Of a stretch of 64,000 nucleotides of DNA, positions 43,370 through 55,749 are shown piece after piece. Both the position numbers and the translations under genes were made by a program. The notes under the pieces were generated by a model. That model did not search any database and was not told the origin of the DNA. It saw only the letters and a program-made list of their open reading frames with translations. Origin of the DNA: Mucidula mucida (taxonomy: Eukaryota > Basidiomycota > Agaricomycetes > Agaricales > Physalacriaceae); assembly GCA_015501055.1 (NCBI GenBank), contig JADNYV010000016.1, positions 310,001-374,000 on the forward strand. Reading direction: 5' to 3'. Position 1 is the first letter of the stretch; each line of letters opens with the position of its first letter.

Positions 43370-44792
43370 ATGTTCACCACAACTGTGTTCTACGCCTTGT
43401 TTTCTTTGGCGGTTTCGTCAATGGCTGCGCCAATTCGTCGTGAAGTGCCCCAGGGTATGTATATAGTTGCGAGTTTATGCTCGTGTACTGATGTAACGAT
43501 AGAACACTCACACGAGCAGTTCCTCACTGCGGTCAGGACCAGCCTCAACCTCAACAATCCCGATGCGATTGTCGATCCAGTGTTCTCACTACTGGGCAAT
43601 GCCGCTGCAGCTCAAGGCCTCGGCAACATTGCTGTACGTTCTACAAGACTATCTTGAACTTGGTAATGACCAGTGCTACCAGGACCCTATATGTCTCCAA
43701 CAAGCTGTTGCCGATCAGGCTTTCACCAACGCCAAAGCTGCTAGTGATGTCGACGGCATGGTCAATGCCCTTATCTTCCGTACCCTCGAGAGGAATTCTG
43801 GCGCCGTCGGCCAGAAGAGCGATCTCTGCACCAGTATCACTGCTGTCAACCCTGAGATTGCTGCCCTCCAGCAACACCAGGACCCCGCTTCAGACGGTGC
43901 CGCTGCGGCCAACAAGGCTATTGTGCTTGAACTCGCCAAGCAGATTGCCGCCGTTGGTGGCGATCCTCAGCTCGCTTTGAAATCAGGAACGTTTGCGCCT
44001 GGCCAGATTGGTGACCCGACCGCTGCCGGAAACACTTGTGATGACGCCAACGACACTGAGGGGTGCATCTTCACGCAGAACCTTATCGTTGAGGACGCTA
44101 CTGCTGACGAAATCGACGCTGCTGTGGCCGGGTGAGTTTCTGTTCTGCAAGTGTTGCTACACCATTTTTGACACCTGTGTAGTGTTGCCGGGGATAACAC
44201 TAGTGCTGGAACTGGCGCTGCTACTGATGACACTGCTACCTGTGCCTCCGGTGAGTTATGTGCCACAGCTTTAATATTTCCTTGACTGACTGTGATAGCT
44301 GTGACCGTCACTGTTACCGCTGGTGCTGCAGCCGCGACTGATGTCGCTTCAGCGACTGAGTATGTACATCGTCTTTCTTATTCATCACCATCCTCATCAG
44401 GGTTTCAGAGCTGCTGCTGCCGCCGCTACTACCACTGCCGCCGCAGGAGGAGCTGCCGCTTCTAGCAACCTGCAGACTTTCACTGGTAGCCGTGAGTTGA
44501 CTATTCTTTCCTTTGATCTACTGATTGACGCTCTCGTAGTTGGTGGACTCCCTCCTGCTGTCACTGCCGGTGGTCGTGGATTCGTTGTCTCTGGTCAGTT
44601 TCCTTACTTGATTCCGCCGTCTATGGCTCACTGCAGACTGCAGGTTCTGACGATTTCCTCAATGTCGGTGCTGCTCTCGGCCGATCCTGCGATATCCAAC
44701 ACAACGCATGTGCCAATGCTGCCAACTCTGGAGGAGCCTTCTCCGTTGGCGACTGTGACGCCCAGAACAATGACTGCCGTGCTGCTGCATGA
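43370..44792 (+). CDS. Secreted Ala-rich protein, unknown function
   Basis: A signal peptide, MFTTTVFYALFSLAVSSMAA, is followed by a possible KEX-type site (PIRREVPQ). The mature domain is helical and rich in Asn, Gln and Ala: EQFLTAVRTSLNLNNPDAIV, CYQDPICLQQAVADQAF, QPEIAAL-like repeats of Ala and Asp, then a Thr/Ala/Gly-rich linker spread over three short exons. The C-terminal domain has VTAGGRGFVVSGSDDFLNVG, CDIQHNACANAANSGGAFSV and CDAQNNDC. The last part, with four regularly spaced Cys, is common in secreted proteins of wood- and litter-decay basidiomycetes that lack a known activity. Seven or more short introns. The ATG at 43370 begins the signal peptide, and the stop follows CRAAA. It is next to a second secreted protein gene on the same strand. 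Confidence 0.8.
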
Positions 44793-45163
44793 ATGTCTTG
44801 ATGTTTTCTTCCATACCCTCTGAACAGCGAATCTTTTTGTATCCCTACCTCATTTTTTATAACATACGTGTACTTGGCGAATATATCAGCGGAAGACTCT
44901 GAAACCGGCGTGACTATTGAATATTAAGTACTTCAAGTAACTCAAGTTCGAACATACGTCACTTGGGTGTACACCTCGTGGTCCTGCCACGTCTATCTAT
45001 CTGTCTTTCCAGGCGGAAGCCTCATGCAAGTTTTCCTATCGCATCTTCATGGCACCTGTGTACGGTATCAATGCTTCAGAACCGACGCATGTGCTTAACA
45101 GTGTGCCTAGTAGTCGGAGTATATAATGCGGACGCGTGGCAGGCTGTTCAAGCCTTCTTCAAG
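44793..45163. other. Intergenic, promoter of the secreted nuclease
   Basis: 371 bp between two co-directional secreted-protein genes. The short leader and the region upstream of the ATG at 45164 contain no other supportable gene. Confidence 0.5.
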
Positions 45164-47438
45164 ATGTTGGTTGAAAGGCTCTCTATCCTCTGCCTCCTGA
45201 CGGTGCTCGCGCCTTCGGTGACTCCGGCGCTGATTACCGACATCCAAGGCATCTCGTATCGCTCGTCGTATGTCGGTCAGACACTTGACGGGATTACTGG
45301 TGTTGTGACGGCCAAGGTTTGTCCGCTCCGCAGTGGTATCCTGGCACCAATCATTGATTCTTTTGCTTTGTTGTAGGGTTCGTCAGGCTTCTATCTGCTT
45401 GGGGAGCCTTCGGACGATATTCGCGCATCGAATGGCATCTATGTATTCTCGTCCTCGGCTGTTCACGACGTTGAGGTTGGAGACAATATTTCCTTCACTG
45501 GAAAGGTCGCCGAATATCGCCCCAGTTCAGCTCCGAACTACTTGTATCTGACTGAAATCACGTCGCATTCCAACATCACTGTCCTCTCTAGTGGTAATAC
45601 GCCCGCCCCGTTGTTCTTGGAGTCGATCGTTCTCCTCCCACGCAATACATGTCTGCTTTGGACGTGGGATCAGATGGTTGGCTTTCCGTTCCCAACAATG
45701 TCAGTCGTGTTACTGCCACGGATAGCCCCCTGCAACCGGATTTATATGGGATGGACTTTTGGGAGAGCCTTGACGGTCAGCTGGTCACGATTCCCACTCC
45801 AATAGCCTTGAATTTCGAAAACAGCTTCGGTGAATTTTGGGTCCGAGGAAATTGGGAGGTTACCGGTCTAAACGAGCGTGGAGGACTGACTGTCACCATT
45901 GGTTGTTGACAATTGCGCTCTGTATGTTTTCCAAATTTACTGATCACCCTAAGTGCAGGCGAAGACAATATTCCCGACGCTAATCCTGAGGTGGTCATCA
46001 TCGGTGATCCCTTAGATGGAACGACCAATCCTACTGTAGCAGTTGGCGTTCAACTGAGTGATATAACGGGTGTGGTGACCTACTCGTGAGTGCAGTATTA
46101 CAATAGGTGCATTCCAATCTCAATAACGTATTGTCAGATTCGGGTTCTATTATGTGCTGCCTCTTACAGCCCCGACTGTCTTGTCTGCGCCTGACTATGA
46201 TGTCTCTCCAACTACCGTTACTTCGGTTCCAGGCGATTCTTGCGTTGTCACTTTTGGTGACTATAACGTGCTTTACTTATACAGGTATCGCAAAGCCATT
46301 CTGACGTACGTTATGTATAGGTCGAAAACATGGCGCCAACTTCCGATCACATTCCAGCAGTGGCGGAACACATTGCGAATTACCTGCTCCTACCTGAATA
46401 ATGTTCCTCCAAGAGATTCAGGACAACTCCGGGCCCACCGACGACGGCACTGTTGACGCCAACATCACGTTGTCTACGTTGGTTGCAGCTATAGCTAACG
46501 TCAGTGACCTGACATACGACTTCATTGAGGTAGCACCTCAAGACGGACAAGACGGAGGTCAGCCCGGAGGAAACATCCGCGTCGCATATTTGTACGCTCT
46601 ATCCGCGTTCATGACGACCCTCGCGCTGATTCATTTCAATGTTAGATACAACTCCGCCAAATTATCATTAGTTTCAGGAGCTTCTGTAGGTCGCGCCACC
46701 GACAAGGTCAACGTCACGATTGATGCGTCTGGATTGCCCACATTGAAGTAAGTACTCAATGATTTTGGTATATGATGTCTCATGCTCTTTCCCCATAGTT
46801 ACAATCCCGGTCGAATTGATCCTGCCAACTCTGTTTGGGAATCTACTAGAAAGCCGTTAGTGGCTGAATGGCAGCTAGCTTCTGGCGCCAAGCTTTTCAC
46901 CGTCGATGTTCACATGTCTTCCAAGGGCGGAAGTTCTTCTACTCAGGGAGACGCGCGTCCGCCAGTCAACTCCCCCGTTCAAACACGCACTGGACAAGTC
47001 GAAGTTCTATCGGTACGCCTAATTGATCAATGAGTAGAACTCAATTACTCATACCCTATTAGTCCTTCGTTCAGACCATATTAGACGTGGATCCGGATGC
47101 CAATGTTCTCGTTGCCGGAGACTTCAATGAATACGCTCAAACCCGTTCTGTGTTTGCCTCTATCACAGAGCTGTTACAGGAGACTGACGAAATCGCTGGC
47201 ATCGCCCCAGTTGAGCGCTATACATACGTCTTCGACCAGAACACGCAGCAACTGGACCACATCTTCATCTCTGATGCCCTCGCACTGCGTGGCGTCGAGG
47301 TGGAACACATCCACGTATGTTAATTTATCTTGAGTTCGTCTTCGACTGAAAGCCCGCCAGGTCAACAACTGGTCTCCGTCCTATGATGAGCGCATCAGCG
47401 ACCATGACCCTACGGTCGGCAAAGTTCGTCTCTGTTAA
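45164..47438 (+). CDS. Secreted endonuclease/exonuclease/phosphatase-family protein
   Basis: A signal peptide (LSILCLLTVLAPSVTPALIT) is followed by an OB-like beta-rich N-terminal domain (SYVGQTLDGITGVVTAK, GSSGFYLLGE, VGDNISFTGKVAEYRPSSA) as in bacterial and fungal extracellular nucleases. The EEP catalytic domain has MFLQEIQDNSG with the metal-binding Glu, VDVHMSSKGG, VAGDFNEY (GDFN), LDHIFIS and the final SDHDP with the catalytic His. Such enzymes cut DNA or other phosphodiesters outside the cell, and a role in phosphate or nucleotide scavenging is plausible (inference). The conserved residues look intact. About eight introns. It ends VGKVRLC. The pairing with the preceding secreted protein suggests a small block of exported proteins. 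Confidence 0.88.
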
Positions 47439-49701
47439 CTTGGACGCATATTACAAGCATAAGTTATTATTCCCGCTAAATATTGTGCGTGCTGTTTTAA
47501 GTAAGGAGAGAGGGGTCTCCTTCAACCATGTAGTGTTGCAGGTTGCTGAATGTAGTCGAAGTGTTGTTTCGCGACGGCTTTCCCGCACGGGTGTTTTGAC
47601 TGGTGGCGCTTACAGAGTATGTGGCTAATGTGAGAGGTAGTAAGCATCATACATCGACAAAGTCTACTAGCCGCTTGCGACTTCTCTTTCGGAATGCCAT
47701 AAGCGAGGCCTACAGTATTGACATTATGCAGCTAGGATCTCAACGAGAGCGGTTTGGTGGAATCAGCAGCGGCTGATAACGGACCACTAGAACGAGGACG
47801 TAGGAACTTCACGGGACAGCAAAATCTGTTGCAAGGTAGGATGAGCTGGACATGGAGCTGGTGATTTTTATAAAGAAGCTTAGAAAAGGCGCACTCGGGC
47901 AGTGAGTCCATTTCGTACAAATTCCTCTAGGTAAGCGGGCAAGTAGCTGTACACTGCGTTCATTTGTGTAGTCTCCGCATACGTGCCAAATGTCATGCTG
48001 AAGAATGTCGTACCACACAGATTTACAGCAGTAGTAGAGAAATGATCTACTAAAGCGAAGTTCTTTTCAGAACGAGACGGGCTTGTTCGGACTTTCGGGC
48101 CGCATGGCGCTTTGTACTTTGTTGCCTTCCTTTCATCCAATATTTTCAAGCCGGAGATCGGGCTTTCAAGTGCATTTATTCATCTGAGTCCGTCGAGGCA
48201 TGGCGTGAGGTATGTAATAAACAGGGGCGGGGTCATGATTCGCGGGACTTGGTATTCCTGGAACCTTCGTTCAACGACTCGAACGACTCGAGCCTCGAAT
48301 GGTAAAAGGCATATACAACGACTCGGATGGCAAGTGCGTATTCCTTTTACTTCCTTGTCCTACGTTCAACATGCACCTCAGAAAATCATGCATGCGAAGC
48401 TGTTCGCACACATGTCCACACATACCCGCCCCACCCGCTCCCGGTCACATCCTCGCGAGTACTTATAGTGGTATCGCGCCTCCCCCGGCATCTCAGTCGT
48501 TACCATCCGCCGTTCACCATTTGACGTCGTTAAGCAGCAGTCCAATGCTGAAGTTGGCTTCTACTCACACGACGCGAAACCGGCAGTGCTTCCCCGCGCG
48601 CCAATATTCCTTTGCCATCCCGACACTCAGAAAGGGAAGAGGTGCCACACAGCCAGAACTGCAGTTTTAATCCCTCGTTACCTGAACCATTACCTACAGT
48701 AGTCCTCCTCAATTCCAGTTTATTTGTGATGCCAGGAAAGGATGACGGGTCAGTCTTACGGGAACTCTGAGACGTGTCCAGCCAGACAGTAGACTTCGTC
48801 TACGCGTGTTGTTCTCCTCCGTTACTGCAGCCCGCAGCCCCGTTTAAGTTGGAGATTTAGAGATTGAAGACTCCCTCTTGGTCAAGCAGGCTGAATCCCA
48901 GCTAAGAGCTTGTGTAGTGTTTGTTGAGCGAGAGCCTCAGATGCGCCAGTATAAACTTTTAACGAGGATACAGGCTTAAATAGAACTTTTGGTGGGCCAT
49001 CCCAATGAAGCATATGTTACAATGATGAATTCGAAGACCATCACACGCAACTATCTCAAAAGTACAGTACAATAGTAGTATTAAGGACATGACTTGGTAG
49101 ATACACCGCTGCGCTGGACATTTACATTGTTATCCCATAAGTCACATATGACTGTGGCATTGATTTTTTGTATATGTATACACATACAATATGTGAGCGC
49201 CACACTGCAACGAGCGCGTTCGGGCGCCCACCCTGACAAACAAACGATCGAATTTTGGCATCTGACAAGTCTTGACCATTACTAGTACTTTAAGTATTCG
49301 AGTCATGAAGCTGGGAAACTGCCATACCACTACTGGACTACTGATTGCCAACTCTATTGCGTTCTATGTCTTCTCCCCCTCGTGTCCTAAATTCAAACTC
49401 TACAGCGGCGCTTCGCGAACTCCAACGTCTGCCCCACAGTTCTAGAGCTCTGTCTGTCTATTCTAGCGCGTGTCTCTTCCGGAGTTGTCACTTTGCACCT
49501 CCGAAATACTTTTACAGAAACTCCGAGTTAGTCTCATCGGGGAGTGCACACCATTGTGATGGATTCACCATCAGTCAGTGGGTCAGCGCAGGTCTCGAAC
49601 TTTGTCCTAGTCTGGCGCGTGATGAGTGTCTTGTATGCGGTGAAGCGCCTCGAAGATCTGTTTGTGGAGTGTAATTAACCCATTATGACGGTTTGCGTGC
49701 T
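47439..49701. other. Gene-poor stretch
   Basis: About 2.3 kb, the emptiest part of the window. A minus-strand frame at 47880-48149 (FALVDHFSTTAVNLCGTTFF, FGTYAETTQMNAVYSYLPAY) is the only coding-like piece; it has no recognisable family or clear start. Other frames on both strands are short. Two ~17-base similar AT-rich runs near 49.0-49.3 kb are too weak to call repeats. No transposon ends seen. Confidence 0.4.
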
Positions 49702-50097
49702 TTAGCGAGAATGACGATCCTCAACGTGATGCCCACGACGGTCGGAGGAGGCAAACAAGGATTCATAAGTACTAGGTCTAGGACCATCTGGGGGTACATA
49801 TATGTGCGGCTGTCTTTGGGGTTTCCGAATTTCGAGGTGCGGGGCTACGTACTTGACGCTTAACGGCTCCTCTGTGTCAACCGATATATTGCGCCATTTG
49901 CACGCTTGATTGGTTCTGTAGACCTCAATTAGATCGACCCCCATGAACGGGCGACCGAGAAGGTATCTGTCAAGGTTCTCTCGGTCAATGTCTCTGCTGA
50001 ATAGAGGAATCTGATATACAGAAAGGCTTCTGTTCGCAGCATAGAGTATACTTATTGCCGAGTGAACGAGGGTGTGAATTATTTACGTTAAGGGCGC
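49702..50097 (-). CDS. Open coding-like exon, unknown protein
   Basis: On the minus strand the frame stays open from 50097 to a stop at 49702 (about 130 codons). It reads VHSAISILYAANRSLSVYQI, RDIDRENLDRYLLGRPFMGV, then LEIRKPQRQPHIYVPPDGPR and ends VEDRHSR. The only in-frame ATG is at 49944. The composition looks coding, but I recognise no family and see no clear upstream exon. It lies head-to-head with the dehydrogenase gene, so an upstream exon would have to sit inside that promoter. It may be a gene fragment. Confidence 0.35.
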
Positions 50098-50184
50098 AAC
50101 AAACGTTCCGGTCAAAGGTGGCGACAAATCACGTACAACAAGGCAACGTGATGGCCAACCCCTTTCCTGCCTCCCACCGCCTGC

Positions 50185-50192
50185 TATATAAA
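50185..50192 (+). promoter_or_regulatory. TATA box of the short-chain dehydrogenase gene
   Basis: TATATAAA about 97 bp before the ATG at 50289, followed by a C/T-rich leader ending CACTACCACC. Confidence 0.55.
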
Positions 50193-50288
50193 CTCCGAGC
50201 AAAATCCCAATTTGTCTCGTCTTTCCCCATCGTTTCGTCGTATTGCTTTGCGCCTTGCTTTCCAACTCGTTTTCATTCCACTACCACC

Positions 50289-51629
50289 ATGCCCATCGCC
50301 GATAGAAGTCGAAACGGCTCACCCTTGCGCCCAGCATTCTCCGCGACCTCGTCGTACAAGCCAGATAGCATGCAGGTCGCCGATGAGCTGCACCCTGTTA
50401 TTCAGCCTGGGCGTGTCGCTGTTATCACGGGCGCTGCAAGCGGTATAGGCCGTGCTGCTGCTATCGAGTTTGCAAAGTGCGTTACTTTGGCTGTAACTCC
50501 GTGTCTGCATTGGTTGATCCATGTCTGATAGGCTTGGCCTCAAATTGGCACTAGCTGATGTGCAGGCAGAGAAGCTAGAGAGCGTGGGCAAGGAAGTCGC
50601 GAGCATCGTTGGCGACGCTAACGTCGTGGTCGTTGAAACCGACGTTAGCAAGCTTGACCAAGTCGTTCGCCTCAAGGACAAGGTCTACGAGCTTTGGGAT
50701 GAGGTGAGGATCATTACCAGTGGTCCCACTCAAGATGCGCATTTAAAAACCATCTCTCCCTCCACCTATCTATTTGTCGAATTCCCCCCGTGGAATACTT
50801 ACCTTTGACTAGGTGGCGGTGTTAATGAATAACGCTGGCATCGCTCAAAAGGGAACCTCCTGGGGAGGTGATTCCGATAATTGGAGGGCTGTCTTCGACG
50901 TCAATGTCTTCGGTATCGTCAATGTCCAGCAGACCTTTGTGCCTGTATGCGCTTTCTTACTATGCTGATCAGTGTCACTGACTATTTTCAGGCAATGCTT
51001 CACCAAGAGAATGCGGCCATGGTCATAACGACTGGTTCCAAGCAAGGCATCACCAATCCTCCGTTCGTACCGTCTTTTTTTTTTTTTTTGTGGGGTCCCC
51101 ATTGACGTCATCTCTTTACTTTACTCTTTTTCATCTCACACATTTGGTCCCCAAACGTATGTAGTGGCAACGCGGCATACAATGCATCCAAGGCTGCGGT
51201 CAAAAGTCTCACAGAAGGCCTGGCACACGAGCTCCGAGAGCGACCTCACAGTAATGTTACCGCCCATCTATTCATGTAGGTGCCCGCATGACTTTTGAAT
51301 GCATCACTGACGTTGTTTTCATTAGTCCGGGATGGACGTTCACTCCCCTTGCCGGTGCCTCGGTTTTACAGACCAAACCGGACGGCGCGTGGACGCCCGA
51401 AGAGACGGTTCTTTACATGATTGACAAAGCCAGGTCGGGTGATTTCTACATTCTTGTTCCAGACAACGAGACGAGGCGGGAGGTGGACGAGTTGCGCATC
51501 ATGTGGGGTGCTGGAGACATCGTGGAAGGGCGCCCACCGCTCAGTCGATGGCACAGGGACTACAAGGCCTTGTTTGAGGAATACATGCGCGAGGGATTGG
51601 GCAGCAGTGACAGTGGTCGCTCGAGGTGA
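50289..51629 (+). CDS. Short-chain dehydrogenase/reductase
   Basis: Classical SDR. An N-terminal extension of about 40 residues is followed by AVITGAASGIGRAAAIEFAK (TGxxxGIG cofactor loop), LALADVQAEKLESV, ETDVSKLD, VLMNNAGIAQKG (NNAG) and ITTGSKQGITNP with the catalytic Ser region. The active-site YxxxK is YNASKAAVKSL. The C-terminal part includes PGWTFTPLAG and DFYILVPDNETRREVDELR. The acidic Asp at the end of beta-2 (LADVQ) suggests NAD preference (inference). The substrate cannot be told. Introns lie near 50.48, 50.70, 50.95, 51.06 and 51.27 kb; the fourth contains a long T tract. The start is an ATG at 50289. Confidence 0.9.
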
Positions 51630-52510
51630 TCTGTCGACTGCACAACGGACTACAGGATACTGTAAAATAAGTATCATTGGATGGATGTAAAATTGGCTTG
51701 TACCACGCTTGACTTGATGATAATAATTATATAGAGTATTCGTAGAGCAGCATTGGCCTGAACTTGAATTGAGCGCGCGCGCTTCATTCGAAGGACAATC
51801 TCCTTATCGATGGCATAATAGCCTGACAATTCGGAGCGCCACCAATTCTCCGTGGCAGTTTAGTTAGGGAAAAAGCTGCCCCGGTATGCAAATCGTGTTT
51901 AGTTACAGAATCACAGCGTGATGGCACGCGATTACCCTGCGCCACAGCATCAGTAGTGCGTGCCTCTCCGTCGACTAAGTCACCAAAAATCTTCATAGTC
52001 CAAGGAAAGATTGTAATCCTAGATGTAACCGATGTGCGTAGCGCTGCTATGTATATATCTAAGTAAAGCATCTGCGAGGGAGAGTGCGCGCGGTATCAAA
52101 AAAAAACAAATGATACTGTACGAGTACACTAAAATCATATATAATGCTCAGCTTGCGGAACATGGGGGTAAAAGAAGCTAATAAATACAGTTCTTGTGTT
52201 ATGTTCAAAAAATAGATGACAGAGAAAGGGAAAGGGAATAACTGAGATCAATACGGGGGGTAGGGATGTGGGGGTTATTTGATGAGTCTTATAGATGGGG
52301 TTGTCCGTAATATATTGATCAGATGGTACACTGCCCGCGTCGAGCGATTGTGAGCGGATGAGGTGTCCTGGGGGGGGAGGGAGGAATGATGGAGGAGACG
52401 AGGGAGAAGCTGTAAAAGAAATGTGAGAAACTTCGTAGAGTCCTGCGATGCGACGTTGAAAGCGTTTCATAGAGGCGAGAGGTGAGGAGAACATAGAACA
52501 AGGGAATGGG
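51630..52510. other. Convergent 3' intergenic region
   Basis: About 880 bp between the convergent 3' ends of the dehydrogenase and CDC25 genes. It contains poly-A/T and G-rich tracts (a G run near 52371-52379). Frames here, such as 51784-52071 (-) and 52135-52626 (-), look like untranslated sequence. No gene called. Confidence 0.5.
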
Positions 52511-54651
52511 TCAATAAGGCATTCTTGAAGGACCATAGGTCTCGGCACGCGAAAGTGGGGCGCGCCCTTTCTTAGTCGGAGGTGGGCGAGGACACGGACT
52601 GTCACCAATGTCCGTATCAGTGTCATCCTCGTCGGCGGTTACAGCGCTATCCTCAGCGAGGGTCTTGAGGGAGCTGTTAGCGCCGCCACGACGAGCACGA
52701 GCAGCGGTGCCAGCGGCGAAGACATGGCTAGAACCACCATTGCTGGGCATCGTATTCCTTTTAGAAGATTGCATAGATGTCGACATTCTTCCGTTGGCAT
52801 CGCCATATGCATAAGACTTGTGACGGCCAAATTTGGCCTTGCGGAAATGGTCGAGGTCTTCGCGTCGAGACGCAGCATGGGAGGGATCGTCCATCCTTAC
52901 ATACTTCTGCGGCTCACATCGTGAGGCTGAGACTTTGAAGTAGCCGCAATACCCTCCCTCAAGGAGGTACACCTCGGGATAGTGAATCTTTGGATACGAA
53001 CTATGGTTCATCGATCGATCTTTGGCACGAAGATGCTTAGCGCTAGAGATGTTGTGTGAGCTGCTAGAACCGCATGCGTGCAAGGAAGCAACCTACAAGG
53101 TAGGAGCCCGTTTCATACTAAATTCGCAATGAAACACCAGGACAGTCTTGCGATACGCATCGCCGCTGACCGACGGCTTCGGTTTTGTGAGGCTCGGGCC
53201 CAAGAGCAATTTCTCGACATCGTCGGGCGTATTGATATTGACAGCTCCAGGGATATGACCACCGTTGTATTCGTAGTCGAATCGGCAGTCGATGACATGA
53301 AAATCGTGAATTCTGTCGTTAAACGCACCATCCATCAAGGCGTTGAGCTTGATGAAAGTTCAGTGTGGTTTGACACATAAGAAGAGATTTAGTTTACCGT
53401 TTGAGGCGTGATTCTCATCAACCCATCTTCTGGCACCGACCGACAAGGAAGAATTTTACCGACGCGCTCGTTGTCTCCAAATCCAGGCAGACCAGTGCCC
53501 ACGATACGTCGCGACGGACTCTCATGCGACAGCATGACTGTGGCGCCGGTAGTAGGAAAGAAGTTCTCAGTGCCATCACGACGCCTAAGAGTGCGGGCGT
53601 GTTGGCGCTGAGCATAAGCCTGGGCAGGAGAAGATCCATCGGGCTCTTCAAAAGACGAGTCCTCCGAGAATTGTGCGGCCAAAGTGGCAGAAAAGGCACG
53701 TCTCTGTGGCGGCGGCTCCAAGGTGATACGTTCCGAGTTGATGTTCTCGGCCTGATCCAGGACAGGAAACGCAGAACGAACGCTGCTCGAATCTGAATCG
53801 CGAAGATTACCGGAGAGAGTGGGTCTGCGAGGCCGCCTCGGGAAATAAGACGCGTCATCAGCGAGGAAGAAGGGCTTGGTGGTATGCCCACGATTGGCGT
53901 GTCGGTCAGATGGTGACGATGGCAAGCCTGGAGATTGACTAGGCGAAGATTCTGTAGCCAGATTCTGGAAAACCAGCACGCGCTCTGGTGACGTCGAACG
54001 GCGCTTCGGAAAATGGCGATCGACAGGACTTGCGAGGAGAGGGCCCGGAGACGCCGTGTCGTAGAATAAGTTGGAAAAGGATCGATTCGGGGATGCCGCG
54101 GATTGGGGAATGATGGGGGAAGACACAGATGTTGGCAGGTGGTTAATAATGAATGAAGTGTCCACGTCCATAGCGTCGTCCATAGGCGATGGCGGTTCAA
54201 TCTAACGAAAACAGTTGAAGCATACTACAAGGGTAGTGAATGTTATACATACCAGTCCACTCCGCCATTCCGTTGGCAGACCTGGACGTTGAATTTTCTT
54301 GATAGACGTAGAACCAGACCGCCCTCGCTGCAAGATGGCACCCTTGGCTGGCTCTTTGTTGCTGACATCGTTGAATATACGAGCTGCCATGGTCGATGCC
54401 CGTGGGCGGGTCATGGGCTTTCCTGAGCTTTTTGGAGGTGGGAGAGGTGAGATATCCATGGGAACGCCATAGTCGCTGTCTGGTGTAAGCTCAGCGGGGT
54501 TCTGGGGCGGGGAGTTGAGGGAAACGGAGGAGGAAAAGGATAGCTCGAGGTCGTCGTGAGCAAAGTCGTCGGAGTCGTCTGGGCGTTGGTGGCGACGGCG
54601 GGAAAACATGGAGGGAAGATTGAGGGAGGGTGCCGCGTTGACGGTAGACAT
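52511..54651 (-). CDS. CDC25: CDC25-family M-phase inducer phosphatase
   Basis: Dual-specificity phosphatase that removes the inhibitory phosphates from Cdk1 to start mitosis; nuclear and cytosolic. About 390 residues of Ser/Pro-rich regulatory region (many SP/TP sites) come first. The rhodanese-like catalytic domain follows: FHVIDCRFDYEYNGGHIPGA, LVFHCEFSMKRAPT with the HCxxxxxR active site, RAKDRSMNHSSYPKIHYPEV and LLEGGYCGYF. A basic C-terminal tail ends SRMPY. After APT an intron (about 53.04-53.10 kb) joins to AKHLRAKDR, restoring the usual motif. The start is an ATG at 54651 (MSTVNAAPSLN). Two other introns lie near 53.38 and 54.22 kb. Confidence 0.94.
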
Positions 54652-54917
54652 GTCGAGCACCAGTGTCGACCGCTAAATGTCCCCGTCGTGGTATCGCTAG
54701 AGGCCTTTTGTCACAGACTCTCGCGCCTGGTAGCCCTGTTTGTTCAAGTTTGGCACAATGTTCAATTGCGCATGTGATCGAGCTCCTGCTTGATTGGGCC
54801 ACCGCTCGGTTCGCGTCCACAAGTATTAATGAGTAAATAATCTACCACTAGAGATACATCAAGAAATAAGCAATGGCCCCGCCATTACGCCCAAGATAAT
54901 ACAAAAGAAGAATCGCG

Positions 54918-55625
54918 CTAATGTTCTTTGTCGTCCACCAGTTCCACCGGGACACTGATCGTGCCAAGAGCGATTTCGCCGGTTCCCTGACACTGGTGGC
55001 GACGTGGTAAGGTGATGAGAACCGAAAGCTGAACAATCCTCCTGTCGACCGGTGTCTTGACTTTCAGCAATGGTGGTGGTGGATGTGGCTCTCTTTCCAA
55101 ATGACAGCTAGCGTAGTGTTGCAGCCTGGACGCCATTAGGCGCTCACGGGCTATACGGGCCTTTCGAATAGGATCTTTGATTACTTGCGCTCCGAGCGGC
55201 TATGAGAACGGATCGTATCAGAAAGCCGAGTATCACTGCAGCGCATTCACCATCATTCCATGCCATTGACCAACAGTTTCATCACTTTCGCTGGTGATCC
55301 AGGTATTGTAGAGCTTTGGTTTTTCCCCTAGTCTGTGCTTCCTCCTATGCACACGCGGTGCTGAATTGGGGACACCTCGAGCAATAGCCACCTCCTCCTG
55401 CTGTACGCGGAAACGGGCGCGTATAATGAGCGACCTGAGAATGATAGACGACGTGATGAGGACGAGTAAAAGGAGGGTCGCAAGGAAGGTGAATCTAAAT
55501 CAAGTAGTAAATCAGTTGGTCCCTAGCATAGCCTGTTAATGATCTCACAGATATAAACTGTTGGATACGCCATCGCTAGTGGAAGTGCCCGGACTGTCTG
55601 AGGCTTCTCTGGCAGTGACTGCCAT
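54918..55625 (-). CDS. Single-span membrane protein, unknown function
   Basis: Start MAVTAREASDSPGTSTSDGV, then after an intron (about 55.50-55.55 kb) one long hydrophobic helix LFTFLATLLLLVLITSSII. A basic stretch follows (LRSLIIRARFRVQQEEVAIA) and then PNSAPRVHRRKHRLGEKPKL. After another intron: KDPIRKARIARERLM, REPHPPPPLLKVKTP, IVQLSVLITLPRRHQ and a C-terminal ISVPVELVDDKEH. This layout, with a hydrophobic helix, basic arm and a conserved QLSVLITLP-type segment, recurs in Agaricomycetes without a known function. The first ATG whose exon splices in phase with the helix is at 55625; a longer frame from 55708 does not. The neighbour on the plus strand starts only 124 bp away. Confidence 0.65.
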
Positions 55626-55749
55626 GGCCGGTCTGAACCTCCAAAGCGGAGATCAGCCCAAATATGGAACTTCAAGGGACGCCATGTCATTGGCTCCCGA
55701 CATTCCATAATAGCCGCGCCTAAGCACTTGGTAACCTCCCATCCCCATC

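Noticed and set aside
51070..51092. Long T tract considered as a transposon poly-A end
   Set aside because: It lies within a normal intron of the dehydrogenase gene, with no target duplication or element body.
52135..52626. 164-codon minus-strand frame extending past the CDC25 stop
   Set aside because: It overlaps the CDC25 end in a different frame and has low-complexity, untranslated-like composition.
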